Positions 13,401 to 27,595 of a stretch of DNA of 64,000 nucleotides are shown here, piece after piece. This DNA is from Ichthyophthirius multifiliis (Eukaryota; Ciliophora; Oligohymenophorea; Hymenostomatida): contig NW_004086173.1 of the NCBI RefSeq assembly GCF_000220395.1, positions 48,173 to 112,172 on the forward strand, read 5' to 3'. The first letter of the stretch is position 1, and every line of letters starts with the position of its first letter. Position numbers and translations under genes: made by a program. The notes beneath the pieces are model-generated. The model saw only the letters and a list, made by a program, of their open reading frames with translations. It had not been told where the DNA came from and made no database searches.

Positions 13401-16400
13401 TTAAACTTTTTTTATTTCAGTCTCTTTATAGTTCTAGAAATAACAATTCATAATTCTAAAAAGACTCTAGCATAAATTATTATCCATAGTAGGCACAATC
13501 TCCTTAGTAAATCCCCTTAAAAATGCTACAGTCTTATCTAGATATATATTAAAGAAATCTTCCAAACTGCTCACAATATTCTTCCTTTCCAAACATTTTT
13601 AAGGTAAAGTATTCATCCAACTCTTAATTAAAGGCTTTAAACCTAAAGATATAGGCTCCATATAGACCATTCCACATCTCGAAACTGTAGCAGGAGAAGC
13701 AACGGTTAAATCCTCTACTTCAAACATCATAGTCATATAAGGAGTAAGAGTTAAAATCATACCACTATTAAGACATAATTTTTTATTATCATCAAGTACA
13801 GTATTCATATTTTCTATCCAAATAGCATCTACTGGTCCATCGAAAATAATCCAATGTCTCTCAGAACTTTAATCTCTGCAAGCTTCTCTTACAGTATAAG
13901 CTAAAATACTAAAAAAAAATTAATATGTATATATATAAATATATTTTTTTTATATTTTATTTTTTTTCAAATTTTTATTTAAAAACAAAATCAAAAAAGT
14001 TAACGTTTTTTGCGTTATTTAAATTTTATAAATAAATTAAGAAAAAAAAAAATATTAATATATATATATATCTACCCATCATTCCATTCTCTAGTTTATT
14101 CATTAGATTAACCATATAATTAACCCATAGTAATACTTTTAGGATTCATAGTATGTGAATGAACTTTATAAAATCCTTATTTTTCAAGTTTAGTTAAAGC
14201 TTTTTATAAAACTTTAATATTACTAGTTTTTCCACCTCCAGTAGGCCCTACAAGCATAAGACCATGTCTTACTTAAATAGTGTCATATAATTATAAGATT
14301 TTTTAATTAAAACTTTCTTAAGCTTATAAATTAAATTCTTAAATAGAATTCTATATAGAATTAAGTAACTACCCATAATCAATCTTCGGTCTACTAACCC
14401 CTGGAAATAAATCCTATATAATATTTTCAAACAATGGTAGATCATCTTTTAAAAATTTTGGGACATTAACATCTCTTAAAGCTCTTAATAGTAATTAATT
14501 CTCATCCTAAAATAAATATAAATAAAAACATAAAAAATAGAAAATAATATTTATATACCATATCAGGATCGGCAGCCTTAAGTAACCCAGCCGCATTAAT
14601 AACACTTCTAACTGCCCTCATACCATAATCATAATGATCCTATGAGCTCAACTACTCACTTGACAATTTAAATGTCACGACCATTTTCTTTGCTAAATCT
14701 CTCCCTAATTTAAACCCGAAAGAATAAAGCATAATTTCCCCAATCAGCGCATAATCAGGCACCATCATAGCCACTGGTCTAAAAAGTGCCTTTAAATTAT
14801 CTGGTAATTCTGTTCTTCCAGCATACCCTGGATTCATAGTAATAAAGACGCAAAAAGTAGGCTTTAATTTAATATCACTTCCTTCAAATCCTTCTACAAT
14901 TTCTCTTCCATCAGCTTTTGCTCCAAATAAAATCAATAACTACTAAGCTATAACAGACAATACTTCAATATTAATTCTATTAAACTCGTCAAAACAACAC
15001 CAAGCCCCTGCACTAGCGAGTCCTTTGAAAAATTTCGCCACCTACTAATAATCCATTGAATCTGAGCAATTAAATACTACACATTATTTAGCCAATCCTT
15101 TAGCCAAATCTTTCACTGATTCAGTCTTTCCTGTACCAGCTGGTCCTGCTGGAGCTCCTCCTAAATTTAATTTCAAAGCACCCATTAGAGTCATATAGCA
15201 TTTATCTGTTAACGGAGTAATTACAAGTCTCAGAGTATTCCCTAAGTATTCATACCCATATGGGAAATTAGTCTATACACATTTTACTCTGCAATTGTCT
15301 TATTCCCAATAATATCGCAATTATGAAATCCACTCAAATGCTCCAATATCATTCACTTGATTGTCCAGTAAATTCTACACAACATCTTTAGCATGCACAT
15401 CTAGCACAATAAGTGCATTTATAGTAGTCATCTACTACTTAGTAAGTCTCTGTCTTACCAAATCAACCAAAACATGCAATTCTTTCTCAGATTTTTTCCA
15501 AAACTCAGCCACTTTATCTTCCTTTATAGATTACTCAACCTACTCAGTCCATACAATCTGACTTCCATTCAAAATACACTATCCAGGATGGCAAAGCACC
15601 CACTAACTCCTCTACTTAGTAACATAATCCTTAACTGAAAGAAGTAAACTATCTCTAATACTTTCTTTCATCATTTCCTCAACTTCATTCATCCAATCTT
15701 CCACATTTTTATGCACAGGATCCACGATTCTACTAAAAGGTACTTTTTCCTTTTCTGCGGAAAACATAGCATGCATTTTTTTAGTTTCATCGAATTCCAA
15801 TTCATGTACATTTTCAAAAACTTTCCTCAAATGAGGCTAAACTGCTGTCGGTTCTTTAGTTTAGGAAAGAATTTCTAATAATTCATCATCCGAAAGGAAA
15901 TAAAATCTAGCAAATCTTTCTCTTTTTTTCTCCAAATAATTATTTAGTTCTTTCTAAACTATCTCCAAATTAGAATTTCCTTCTTTTAATTTATCTTTCA
16001 AACCTTCCAATTAGCACACTTTTACAACCTAGAGCACTTATTTTGTATAATTCATCATATGTTTCCAATTCTAATCTACCTATTTGAATTTTTTAGTTTC
16101 CCCAGGTAGTTATTTTGCTATATCTGGTGAATCAAAAATAGGTTATAGATACATCCAATTCATTTAATATTTAGCCCATTCTTCTAATAATTCGCTCATT
16201 AATTTAAGTTAATCATTCCATTCAATAAGCTCTTTTTCGAAAGGTTTTTTAAATGGTGAAAATTACATTGATTAAGTATTTACTATATGTTCATCTAAAA
16301 CTGCATTTATATCATCATATCCTCTTATTATCTAATATATATATAAATAAATTCTATATATAAAGAAATATATAATTTTACAAAAGATGTTTTAAATTAT

Positions 16401-19400
16401 TTTAAATCAAATTTAATATCTTCCCATTAAGCTTTCATTTCTTTCAAACTGCATTCAATATTATATTCTTTAGTTGCCCTTTCTCCTATTTCATCGCAAA
16501 TAAGTAAATGTTACATTAAACCCATATCGATTAATTTCGTAAATGTAAAATCTTCCGTTGGTTCCACTTTAAATCCTACTTTTTCCGATATTTATTCCCA
16601 ATGTCTTTCTTTCATTCCATTTCTTCTTAAAGCAACCATTAAAGGAACTTGAGGTCTAAAGGCATCTACTTAACTTTTTACTGCTTAGGCGATTTTTAGA
16701 ACTCCTTATATGTCTTTTTCTTTGAAAAATTTTATAGATTAATTGTACGTTTTAAATGCTTCATCAACAAATTTTTCGCATTCTATTGCATTTAATTCGT
16801 CCCAAGGACCATTTCTCCATATTTCTATATTTTTGAACCACTTTTTATTTTTTTATTTTTTTTAATTATAAAAAAAATATATTTACTTAATTAGAAGTAG
16901 TCCATAAATTATAATAAGGATCAAAATCTTTTCTCATTTATTAAATTCGTGAATAATCAGTAATGTCCTTATTAAAAAGTTCTTCTTAATTATTAAATTT
17001 CTTGGCTCTTTCTTAAAATTCCTTTATTTTCTAATATAAATCTCTAGAAAGTCCACTTACAGTGCTATGATCTTTAATATTAGTATATGTATGGAAATTT
17101 TATACAATTCTATTTTTTTTTATTTAAAAATAATGAAATTATTGATAAAAAACCTTTCCACATCTTCTAATTCAGTTTTAAAATTCTCTTATTCATGTAT
17201 CATTCTATCTCTGAATTTTAGTTTTTCTTTTTCTAAATTAGTTTTTTATTCTTCCATAGTCTTTAAAATATCTTTAGGTCCTCCAAAAACTTACCATTTT
17301 TTCTTTATTTCATCTTCTGTGAATTTATAATTATATGTTTCCATAATATCATACAATTCCATAGATTTCTCAATTTCTTTCTTTTATTTTTCTAATTCAA
17401 TAGGAACTCCCATCATATATTCGAGTGTAGCTGATAACTCTTCTATATTATTTGGAGCTTTTGTAATAATTTATCTACAACTGTATATATCTTTATAGAG
17501 TTCTATAGTTTTATTTTTAGCTCTATTAGCAATTAATTCAATGAACAATTTTATTATTTATTAATATTTATTCACTAAATAACTAAAAAAAATAAAAAAA
17601 AAATATAAATAAATAATAATATATAATAAATATAAAAAAATAAAGAATAAAAATAAAAGAATAATTATTAAATATATATATATATATATATTATTAATTT
17701 TATTATATATATTTTACTTAACAGTATCCTAACAATTTATTTGAAAATATGAAACTTAAATAGCATCAGGCATTAAAGAAACTAAGCTTTTTTCTTTTTA
17801 TTATATTTAATCAATTTCATCTGTAATGATACTAATTTCTTTTTAATTCTCACCGTCTTCATATTGTTTTACATATTCTTCTGGATTTAACAATAACAAA
17901 TCTTTATAAGGATCAAACTACTTTAAATATTCTTCTAAAGGTTAAATAGACTACTCAGCTTCTTTACTTATAATATTAAATAATTCATTTACCCATTTAT
18001 TTTCGTCAAACTATAATTCCTCTTTTGAGACATACTAATAATTCTAACCATTATCTCTTTTAGGACTTTTTAAAAACACTTCTTTTAATAAAGAAGCTTT
18101 CCTGAATAAATCCTACATCACAGTTTTTTCAATATGAGGCAGCTTAGAAAGTTCGTCAATTAATTAATCATAAATCATCTATATTGTTTATACAAAATTT
18201 ATTGCATTAGTTGAATATAAGAACTCTTTGTCTTCGATTTTTTTCATTAAATCGACAACAAACAAAGGTTTTATGGCATTTACAGAATATGTGGTATTAG
18301 AATCTTTACTGTTTATAATTACATTGTTTTTATAATAGTTTATTACATGATTAGGACTTAAAACTTCCACTTTTTCAGGTACATATTATGACAAGTATTT
18401 ATAGAAATTCTTAAATGAACGTTAACATAAAGTTAATAAACTATCTTGCATCATAGTAACTACTAAATTAAAGAATTTCTTTAATTTTCCATTATTATAT
18501 ACATCCTATTATTATTATTTATAAATAAAATATTTTTTTTAATATAGATTATTTAATTTTATTGTTTTACTAGATTATTTTCTTTTAAATTTAGCCATCC
18601 TTTTTCAGAACCAGTAAATTCTTAAGTAATAATTCTTTCAATAGTAGGAATCCAATTAATTTTTAATTTCTTAAGTATTTCATGATATTCGGAATCTTAT
18701 TCAGCTTTAAAAGCTTCTAATCTATAAGGTTATTAAGGAGTACTAAGTTTAAAGAATTCATATTCTAATATTTTATTGCATTCATTTCTAATATCCTAAA
18801 GAGCTCTTATTGCCTCTGGAGTAATCAAAAATGAATTCAGGCAAAAATCTTTAAAAACTTCATGAAAATCTTTAGGTTCAGTAACATAAATCTCATATGG
18901 AGAAAACATATAAATATCTTTAGCACCTTTTTCTTTTTCTAACATAAGCATTCCTTTATAAGGAATTTACAAATCATCATCTCTAGGAGGTAAAACAAGT
19001 CCATGTGGGACTAAATCTCTAAAAAAAATATATATAAATATATAAATATATAAATATATAAATATATAAATATATATATAAATATATAAATATTTAAATC
19101 TATAAATATATACTCAGAATGTTCATTTAAATATTTTTCAAAAATAATACCATTCATATTAAATGAAAATTCTTGAGAAACTTCCATCAAAAGAGAAGTA
19201 AGTTCAGCATGTTCAAAAGTTTTATTTCTTACAAATTTTTCGAAATTCTTTTTCATTTCTGGAGAAACTTCACTCAAATGATTAGTTGGCATAGAAGAAA
19301 TGTAAAACTTTAACCTAATTAATGAGTCTGCATATAATCTTTTTTAAAAAGCCACAGCTACTCTTTTGACAAATTATTACATTTCTTCAATATCAAAACA

Positions 19401-20098
19401 GATATAAATACGTGGAATTAATTTCTTTTACCCATTCTCGAATACGCATCTAAATTTCCCTTTATTTTGATTGTAACCTAATATATCAACTATTTACCAA
19501 CTATATTGTCTAGTCTCTTCATCAAAATATATAGCCTTTCCTGTTGCTTAAATAGGAAGTCCGTCATCGTCTGTAAATACTTCTTCTAGATTAATATGTC
19601 CATCTACAAAAAGTTACTCGTTTGTAACATCATCATAATAATGTAAAGGGAGCCATTCAATGTTTATTTATGGATTATTAAAATCTATTCCCTAAAATAT
19701 AATAATATATACACGTATATATATAAATAGTATACTTCTTCAAAAAGCATCATTTCAATATTATTGTTTGCATATTCTTTTTTTAGTTTTTCATATTTTG
19801 CCCTTTTTGTGTAGACCTTTTTAATGCCTTCTTAAAAATTTGCATCAAAGCCAAAATTTTATTCTCTTTTTTACTTGCTTATGTAGAATCTTTCTTTAGC
19901 AAATCTTTTCTAAGCAAGTTTTTGTTTTCTTTCTTTTAGTATTTTAGCTTCTTCTTCAGCCTTTTTTTATTTTATTTTTTTAGTTTAAAAAAAAATTGCA
20001 TATTATTTTTTATTAAAGTGGAAATAAAAAAAGGCTATTTTTTTTTTAATTTTTACATCGCCATTAAATGTTTTTTTCAGCGTAGAACGCATAAACAT
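6495..20098 (-). CDS. DHC: Axonemal dynein heavy chain (single-headed inner-arm type)
   Basis: This is a microtubule motor ATPase of ciliary inner arms. All four nucleotide loops are visible in order on the minus strand: AAA1 [10 protein letters not shown] near 15124-15150 followed by [12 protein letters not shown]2 VGPTGGGKT near 14226-14249; AAA3 [14 protein letters not shown] near 13027-13055; AAA4 [13 protein letters not shown] near 11920-11947. Then come the stalk coiled coil (about 11280-10100), AAA5 with [11 protein letters not shown] and [10 protein letters not shown] near 9650-9730, AAA6, and the C-terminal domain with CPLYK and [14 protein letters not shown], stopping at TGA 6495-6497. 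The AAA3 region has [12 protein letters not shown] and [12 protein letters not shown], typical of the DNAH3/7/12 class. The start [11 protein letters not shown] at 20098 precedes a short intron. About 14 introns lie near 8700, 9800, 10400, 11750, 12540, 13950, 14530, 16350, 16880, 17640, 18530, 19060, 19710 and 20020. Coding length of about 4100-4200 residues fits single-headed axonemal chains. No break was seen. Confidence 0.95.
10390..10465. repeat. (AAAT)n then (TA)n inside a dynein intron
   Basis: An AAAT array at about 10390-10420 runs directly into uninterrupted TA at 10421-10465. It sits between dynein exons that encode the stalk, so it lies within an intron. Confidence 0.75.
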
Positions 20099-21022
20099 AT
20101 TCTTAATTCTTTATTTAATATTTAATTTTATTATATATATATATATAAATATAGAGTTATTATATATATATATATTTATATTTTTATTAATTACTCAACA
20201 AAATAAATAAAATTATTTAAAATATAATATTTTATAAGTTATATTATTTTTATTTTTAAAATTATATTTTATTAATAGATTTAATTTGTTTTTTATATAA
20301 AATATTTATTTTTATTTAGATATTTATTTCTTATTGCTATTATTTTATAAATCTAATATTTCTGTTTATTTATATTTTTAAAAAAAAATTATATAATAAA
20401 CGAATTCATATAAGTTATTTTTGGAAAATAAATTATTTAAGTAAACAATATTTTAATTTATATAAATAAATTTATTATTCTTTATCTTAAAATTATAATA
20501 TTAATTTTTTTTTCTAATAATTAATAATATTTATTTATAAATTTATTTTAATAATTCTCTCTATTTTTGTTAAAATCAAAAAAAAAAATTAATAGTTATT
20601 AAATTAATAAATTAATTAAATAAGAAAATAATACTAAATTTATTTTTTGTCAAAAAAATGATTTATAATAATTAATAGAAAAATTAAATAATTTTTATTA
20701 ATGATTAAAATTATAAATAATATTTATATTTTAAATATTAATAATATTCAAAATTAAATAAAATTTGTATAAGACGAAATATCTATTATAATTTATGTTA
20801 AAAATAATGATTTTAATTAATAATAAAGACATTAGGTTTATTATACTTATTAAAATTTTAAATAATTTAAAAAACAAAAATATATTATATAGAATCTTAA
20901 TTAAAACATAAGAAAATACATTATTTATATAAATAAATCTACATTAATCTAAAATTATATATTTATCTATATTTATATATTTAATAATAATAACAAAAAA
21001 TAATGCTTAACTATAAGTATAT
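20099..21022. other. Intergenic, A+T-rich
   Basis: About 920 bases between the dynein start and the end of the SAPS gene, both on the minus strand. It is made of A/T runs and short TA tracts (20135-20170). All frames look like unselected A+T sequence. Confidence 0.6.
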
Positions 21023-21317
21023 TCACAAATCTTTAATTAAATCATCAAAATTATAATTAATATTAATTTTCCAAAATTAAAAATATTCAAACTATTATTG
21101 ATCAAATACTTCAATTTATTTTTACTAAATATCTTGTTCTTATTTTTTTTATATATAATTGATTTTAACCGCTATAATACTTTCATCATCAATTTCTTCT
21201 ATTTCCTCTTCGTTTTCATTTTCATTTTCATTTTGATTTTCATCATCATTATTATTTTTATAAAGCTTTTTCTAACACAATGCTAATAATTTCTAATTAA
21301 AATAAATAAAAAATAGA

Positions 21318-21373
<56 letters not shown>

Positions 21374-22644
21374 TTTTTTATGATTATAAGTATTTAAATT
21401 TACATGTTAAATATTTTAAATAGTTATTTCTTCTTAGCTAATTATGCTTTCTGATTATATATTTAATTTTGGATCTATACCTCCTAATGTCATTTTTTCT
21501 TTTTCATTTATTTATTTCAATGTATCGTTTTTTATCTTATCCCATTCTTTATCTAAATTATTTATAATATTTTTACAATAATATTTATCTAAAAATACTT
21601 TATTCTAAAGCTTTAGAAAGCCAATCAAATTTTTCTTTATAACTTTCTATTTAATTTCCAAATTTAACGAGCATAAATAAATAACCTTTAGTTATATCTT
21701 TTTTATATTTTCTAAAAAAACAAATAAGTTTTTAAATAAAATAATATATATACCCTGGCCTATGTTTGGGATTTTATACGTTTTGGATTAAAAATTAAAT
21801 AAAATTAGCCTATTACATTATAGAATTTCTCATTTATTAATTATAAGCAGAAATAGCGAAACATTAATCAAATATATCTTAAATTTTTAATTGTAAAATA
21901 TTATTAAATTCATGCTTAATAATTAATTTCTATATTATTTATATTTAATATAAATATGCATTTATTAAAATATATATATATATATATACTAGAAGATATT
22001 CAAAAAAATTTAATTATACAATAGAATTAAGAACAGATTCTGACCCAATTTTTAATAAATTATAAACAAGGTCTAATAATTTAAGATTTTTTAATCCAAA
22101 AAGTTAAGCAATACATCCAAATTGTGTACTATTTTGTTTTTTATTATCTTAGTATTCATTTTAGACAAGTGTCTATATTAATTTATTTGCTTAATTTATA
22201 ATAAATTAAATTGGAAATTTTTTTTATATAATAGTTTTTGTTTTATTAATTATATTTTAATCATTATCATCTTTATTATTCTTTTTTATTTCATTAAATT
22301 TAAAGAAAAAATATAAATATTCAAAAAAAAAATAACTTAATTATTTTTCAATTCAATATATTATTCAAGCATATATGATAGTAACAAAGAAGCTTGTTAA
22401 GAAGATGATTTATTAAAAATAATCGAGTTAACTAAAATACTTAAATTATATTAACATATAAATATTTTTTTCAATTCAAAATATATTTTTTTGAAAGGAC
22501 AGTCAATAATACTTATAAATATCATCTAAATGTTTTAATGAGTTTCAAAATCAGAAGATACATCAAATTTATTAAATAATTTATTAATAATAGCTATTTT
22601 AATATCCTATTTATAGAAAAATAAATAAATATTTATAAAAAAAA

Positions 22645-22691
<47 letters not shown>

Positions 22692-23773
22692 ATATATATT
22701 AAAAATATATATTATTATAATTTTATTTACTTAATAATCTTCTACTTATTATTATTCTAATTCTTAATCAATTATAAATATTTAAATTAATTTAGCAATA
22801 CTTGCTTAATATATATTATTTATTAATTTATCAATTATCTTAATATTTTTTATAAATAATTCCAAAACTAAAATAAAACAATAAAAAAATATTTTAAGTA
22901 TATACATACATATGGTTAATCATCCATTAACATAGTTACAATTTTATAAAAATATCCACATTAAGTACTATTTAATTCTTTATCAATATTATTAATAAAG
23001 CTAAATATATTCTAAATTAATATATTTCCCGGTATTTATAATTAATTGTAATTAAGCTCAGAATCTGTTTTTATATCTTCTTCACTTTCAGAAATCCATT
23101 AATCTCCGCTATTTTTATGTTTTAATTTTGTTTATTCAATATCTCTATGTATTTTAAATGATTTTTATTAATTTTTTTTTTCATTATCATCAACTATATC
23201 CACTTCTAAAATATAATCTTAAATCTATCGTATTTATATTGATAATATTTCACTTGCAACATAAGGAAATCTATATAGAAATTAATTTTTAAAATTAAAA
23301 TAAAAATTAATAAGTAATATTTATATATTTAAAATTAAAATTAAATATAATTTAATATATATTTCTAAAATTTAGTATACTTATATTTTTATTATTCATC
23401 TAGCTCTTCCCATTTTTTAATTTAAGAAAAATCAATTGCATAAAATATTAATTACTATAAAAAATGTGTATTTTTAACCATACTTTTACATAATAAATAT
23501 TATTTTATTTTTATTTTTAATTTTGTTGTTTTTTTTTTTACAAATTTCCAAACTTATTTGTATTCATTCTTATATTTTAAAGTATTCCTTATTCATTTAA
23601 AATATCTTCTATTTATAAATTATCTTTTTCTAAAAGTTATTCTAAGGTATTATTGATCTATTAAAGATTTTAATTTTATTGTAAATTCCTTTATTTTTAT
23701 ATAAATTAAGAGTAATAATAAAAAATTTAGATATTAATCTAATTTCTTAATATATTATTTACATTAATTACAT
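21023..23773 (-). CDS. SAPS-domain regulatory subunit of PP6/Sit4-type phosphatase
   Basis: Family members bind the catalytic subunit of PP6 (Sit4 in yeast) and target it. The N-terminal exon near 23560-23700 gives NNTLEQLLEKDNLQIEDIL, matching the TLEDLLD...LL(Q/E)E opening of SAPS proteins. After an intron come FLQQLIFYAIDF and WEELDEQQKYK. After another comes RFPYVASEILS (about 23250), the signature (Y/F)PYVASEIL block, and then IQNIFSFINNIDKELNST and GYFYKIVTMLM, equal to the FSFLD...LNPLLAGYFSKV block. The tail (about 21300-21030) is acidic and Asn/Gln-rich and stops at TGA 21023-21025. Several introns with TA tracts (about 21310-21400, 21690-21760, 22640-22700) divide it. The exact start is not certain because no ATG is cleanly in frame with the first exon. 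Confidence 0.8.
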
Positions 23774-24577
23774 TTAGTTAATCAAAAAAAAAAAAAAAAA
23801 ACTTTTTTGTCGCTTTATTTGTTTTTTATTCGATTATTTTTGAAAAATAAAATTATTAACTTTTTATTTTTAATTATATAGATAAAAATTTAATATAAAT
23901 AATTTTAAATATTTTAATAAATAAAAAAAATTAGAAAAAATACAAAGTTACTTAATAAATAAAATAATTTTTGTTATTTTTATATATTTTAATATAATTA
24001 ATTATTTTTTTTTATAAAATATAATATCTTTATTTTCATAATTTATATTTTTTTTTAATCATCTAAATATTTTATTAAATAATATTTTTGTTAATATTAT
24101 TAAAAAAAAAATATATTATTAATAAAAAAAAAAAAAATTGTCTAAAAACTAAATAATATTATTATATAATAATAAAAATTGTATAAAAATAGTTATCTTT
24201 ACATAAAATTTAATTTATATTAATAAAAGATAAGAAAATCATAATATATTTAATATAAAACATAAAATTATAATATAATTTAATAAATATATAACAGATA
24301 GTTTTACGTTTTATTAATTGAAATTAAAATTAATATATATAGTTATAATTAATTTATCAAATAAATAACAATATATATTCATTATTATATTTTTAATTTA
24401 CATAAAATAATAATATATTTATTTATTAATAATATAAAAAATATTTATATTTTTTATATTTAATTAAAGATTTTAATATATATTTAACTTAAATTTTATA
24501 AATGTTTTTTAATATGTTTATTTTTTTCGTAAATTATTTATTATCTAATTTAAATTAATAAATAAATTATAAAAAAT
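23774..24577. other. Intergenic between divergent genes
   Basis: About 800 bases of A+T between the minus-strand SAPS gene and the plus-strand sortilin gene, so it must carry both upstream flanks. A-runs of 17-18 occur near 23789. No motif stands out. Confidence 0.55.
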
Positions 24578-24598
24578 ATGAGAAATAAAAATAATTAA

Positions 24599-25067
24599 AT
24601 GAAAAACTTAAATATATTAATATTTTTATTCCTTATGTAAGGTTTTATGTAATAAAAATAAGACGTCTACAAATATTCTACAATTTTGGATTCCGAAATA
24701 CAAGATATAATATGGTGCGAAACAAGCTAAAACATAGAAAATAACATAATAATATTAACCGAGGAAGGTTCAATATATCGTTCAAATGAAAAAATGATTG
24801 AATTTTAAAAATAAGATGAAAATCTTTAAAAATCAGCAAGTAAAATTAAGCAATAAATAGATTAAAAAGTAAAAAAATATAAAAATAAATAAATAAATAA
24901 TTAATGTAGTCTTACAAAGTATAAGAATTAATTAGAAATCCATCTTATAAAAATATAATAATATTAGCAGGAAACGGTAATATAAATTGGATAACTTTAG
25001 ATTGTGGCAAAAACTTTAAGGCATTCTCTATAAATGGAGTAAAGTATATAATTATTATAATTAAAAA

Positions 25068-25119
<52 letters not shown>

Positions 25120-25460
25120 TAATTATTTTAAAAGAATAAATAAATTTAAACCACATCCTATAAAAAAAGAATTGTATTTAGCCTAAACCTCAACATAATG
25201 TCTAAATAATATTTCAAAACAATCAAAATAACCTTGTTTTTCTTATTCATAATTATATTTATCTCAAAACTACGGAAAAACATGGGAATTATTGACTAAG
25301 TATGTATCCTAATTTTCTTGGTAAAAAAAAATACAAAATTAAAAAAATAAATAAAATATTAAGGGGATATTTTGAACAATATAATAATTAAATTCCTATT
25401 TAAAGAATTTATTGGATAGAAGAAACAAAAAGTACAGAAAATATAAATAATATTTATAAA

Positions 25461-25517
<57 letters not shown>

Positions 25518-27326
25518 TTATATATATTTTTTATTTAACATTAAAATTAGATAATAAAAACCAAAATCGAAATCCTTTAATAGAATCAAGAAATTTCTAT
25601 CTATCTGACGATTTTCTTATCACTAAATAGCTCTTAATACAAAAAGGAAATGCATTTTACCTTCATAAAAACTACCTATATGTTGCATAATGTAAAATTT
25701 ATAAATATAAATTAAAATAAAAAATTAATAGTGTAATCTAAAGATACCTTAGCTATATAACTTTTAGTATCCAATCCGTCTCTAAAAGATTAAAAATTTC
25801 GCTAAATTCGTTTATAAGAGGAGCTTTTAAACCATAAATTTTCTATTTTAGATGCTGAAGAAGGTCAAGTATTTCTAAATGTTTCCCATTTAGGTTTAAC
25901 ATCTCCTTTAGGTAAGCTTTATATATCTGATTCTTCTGGAATAAATTTTTCTTCAAGCCTAAATGGCTAAGTCCGTTCTGATAATGGCCGTGTAGATTTT
26001 GAAAGACTGGAAGGAATATATGGTATATACATATCCAACATATTCACAAAAGAAAAAACCGACCATATAACCAAAATATACTCCCGAGAAGACACACAAG
26101 ACAACCATTTAGAAATTGACAACTCTCATTCTTAAATATTAAAAGACCTCCAAAAAATCGAGACTATGATAACATTCGATAAAGGCGCAATATGGCAAAG
26201 AATCCCTAAACCAAAGAACGAAAATACATGCAAAGGCTTAAACTGTAACTTAAACATTCACTCATCTTCTAATACACTATATAATTCCTTCTATTCGTCC
26301 AAAAATGCCATAGGCCTAGTCTTTGCAAACGGAAACGTAGGTCCATATCTACTTCATGATAAAGAAAATGTAAATACTTATATATCCCGAGATGCTGGAT
26401 TGACTTGGTATGAGTTAAAAAAGGGTGCTTATGTATTTGAAATAGGCGATCATGGTTCAATTATAGTTATTGGAAAGGATAAAGACTATTCAAAAACTAA
26501 AGAAGTTGAATATTCACTAGATGAGGGTTAAACTTGGACTAAAATCCAGGTTTCTGAGGAAGAAATTTAGATTGAAAACATCATAACGGAACCAAATAAT
26601 ACTTCTACGACATTCATAGTAATCGGCAGAATAGATAAGCTTATAAATAATGAAATTCATGAAGTCGGAGTAGTAATAACAATAGATTTCTCCAATGTTT
26701 TTTCAGAAAAATGCACAAATGAAGACTACGAATAATGGACTCCACACGGATATTAAAACAAACAGTGTTTGATGGGAAAAAAAGTTACTTATTTAAGACG
26801 AAAGCTAGACTCACTTTGCCTCAATGGAGAGCAATTCTAAAGAATAGTCAATGAATAAACATGTGAGTGTACTGAAGAAGACTGGGAGTGTGATTTTGGA
26901 TATGAAAGATAAGGATAGGGGCCTTGTATAGCGGAAAAAGACTATTTTTTTAAACCACCAAAGCCTGAATAATGCGATAAGTATTATTTTGAACCTACTG
27001 GATATAGAAAAATTGCTGGAAATAATTGTCAAAGAGGAGTAGATAGATCTCCAGTTTAAAAAAAATGTCCAGGAAAAGGTATATTAGGAGTTTTAATGAA
27101 AGTTTTGTTCATAGTAGGGAGTTTTGGATTTGTTATTTATTTAAGAAAAAGTTTAGTATATTTAGCAATATTAAGTTTTGAATAAGTAAAGGAAATAATA
27201 TGGAAGAAAAAAGATTATATAGATTTTAGTGGGGTAAAATAGGAAGATGATGATAAATAAAATGATGAATATGCAAATTATTTAAAAAAAAGATAAAAAA
27301 AAAATTATTTTGATGATAATTTATGA
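24599..27326 (+). CDS. VPS10-domain sorting receptor (sortilin family)
   Basis: Sortilins are type I receptors that carry luminal cargo from the Golgi to endosomes, lysosomes and, in ciliates, secretory granules. The start MKNLNILIFLFLMQGF gives a signal peptide; an in-frame ATG at 24578 would add MRNKNNQ before it. The VPS10 propeller is recognised by TFDKGAIWQRI, then C-x4-C (CKGLNC), GNVG, YISRDAGLTWYEL, GDHGSIIV and YSLDEGQTW (about 26160-26540). The 10CC module follows with CTNEDYEQWTPHG, KCPG and paired Cys such as CECTEEDWECDFGYER. A membrane helix (VLFIVGSFGFVIYL) lies near 27110-27150 and a 60-residue acidic cytoplasmic tail stops at TGA 27324-27326. Introns lie near 25045-25135 (ATT repeat), 25300-25370, 25460-25540 (TA repeat) and 25690-25735. 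The gene looks intact. Confidence 0.93.
25464..25514. repeat. (TA)n in a sortilin intron
   Basis: Uninterrupted TA of about 50 bases lies between two exons of the VPS10 propeller. Another intron of the same gene holds an (ATT)n tract near 25070-25120. Confidence 0.7.
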
Positions 27327-27595
27327 AATATATTTTATTTTTATAAATATTTTATTAATTATATATATATTTAATATAGAATAATTTATTTTATATTTAT
27401 ATTTATATTTATATTTATATTTATATTTAAATATATATTCAATTAGATATATTTACTTAAATATATATTATAGAAATTAATTTTATTATAAATTATAAAT
27501 AGACATTTTTTTATTATTTTATTATAAAAAAAAAATAATTATTAAATACATTTTATTAATTAAATAAATTATTAAAATTAAATAACTTAATATAT

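Noticed and set aside
14652-14936. Separate small gene starting at a Met in the dynein AAA1 region
   Set aside because: It is an internal piece of the dynein heavy chain, cut by Gln codons TAA/TAG if the standard code is used.
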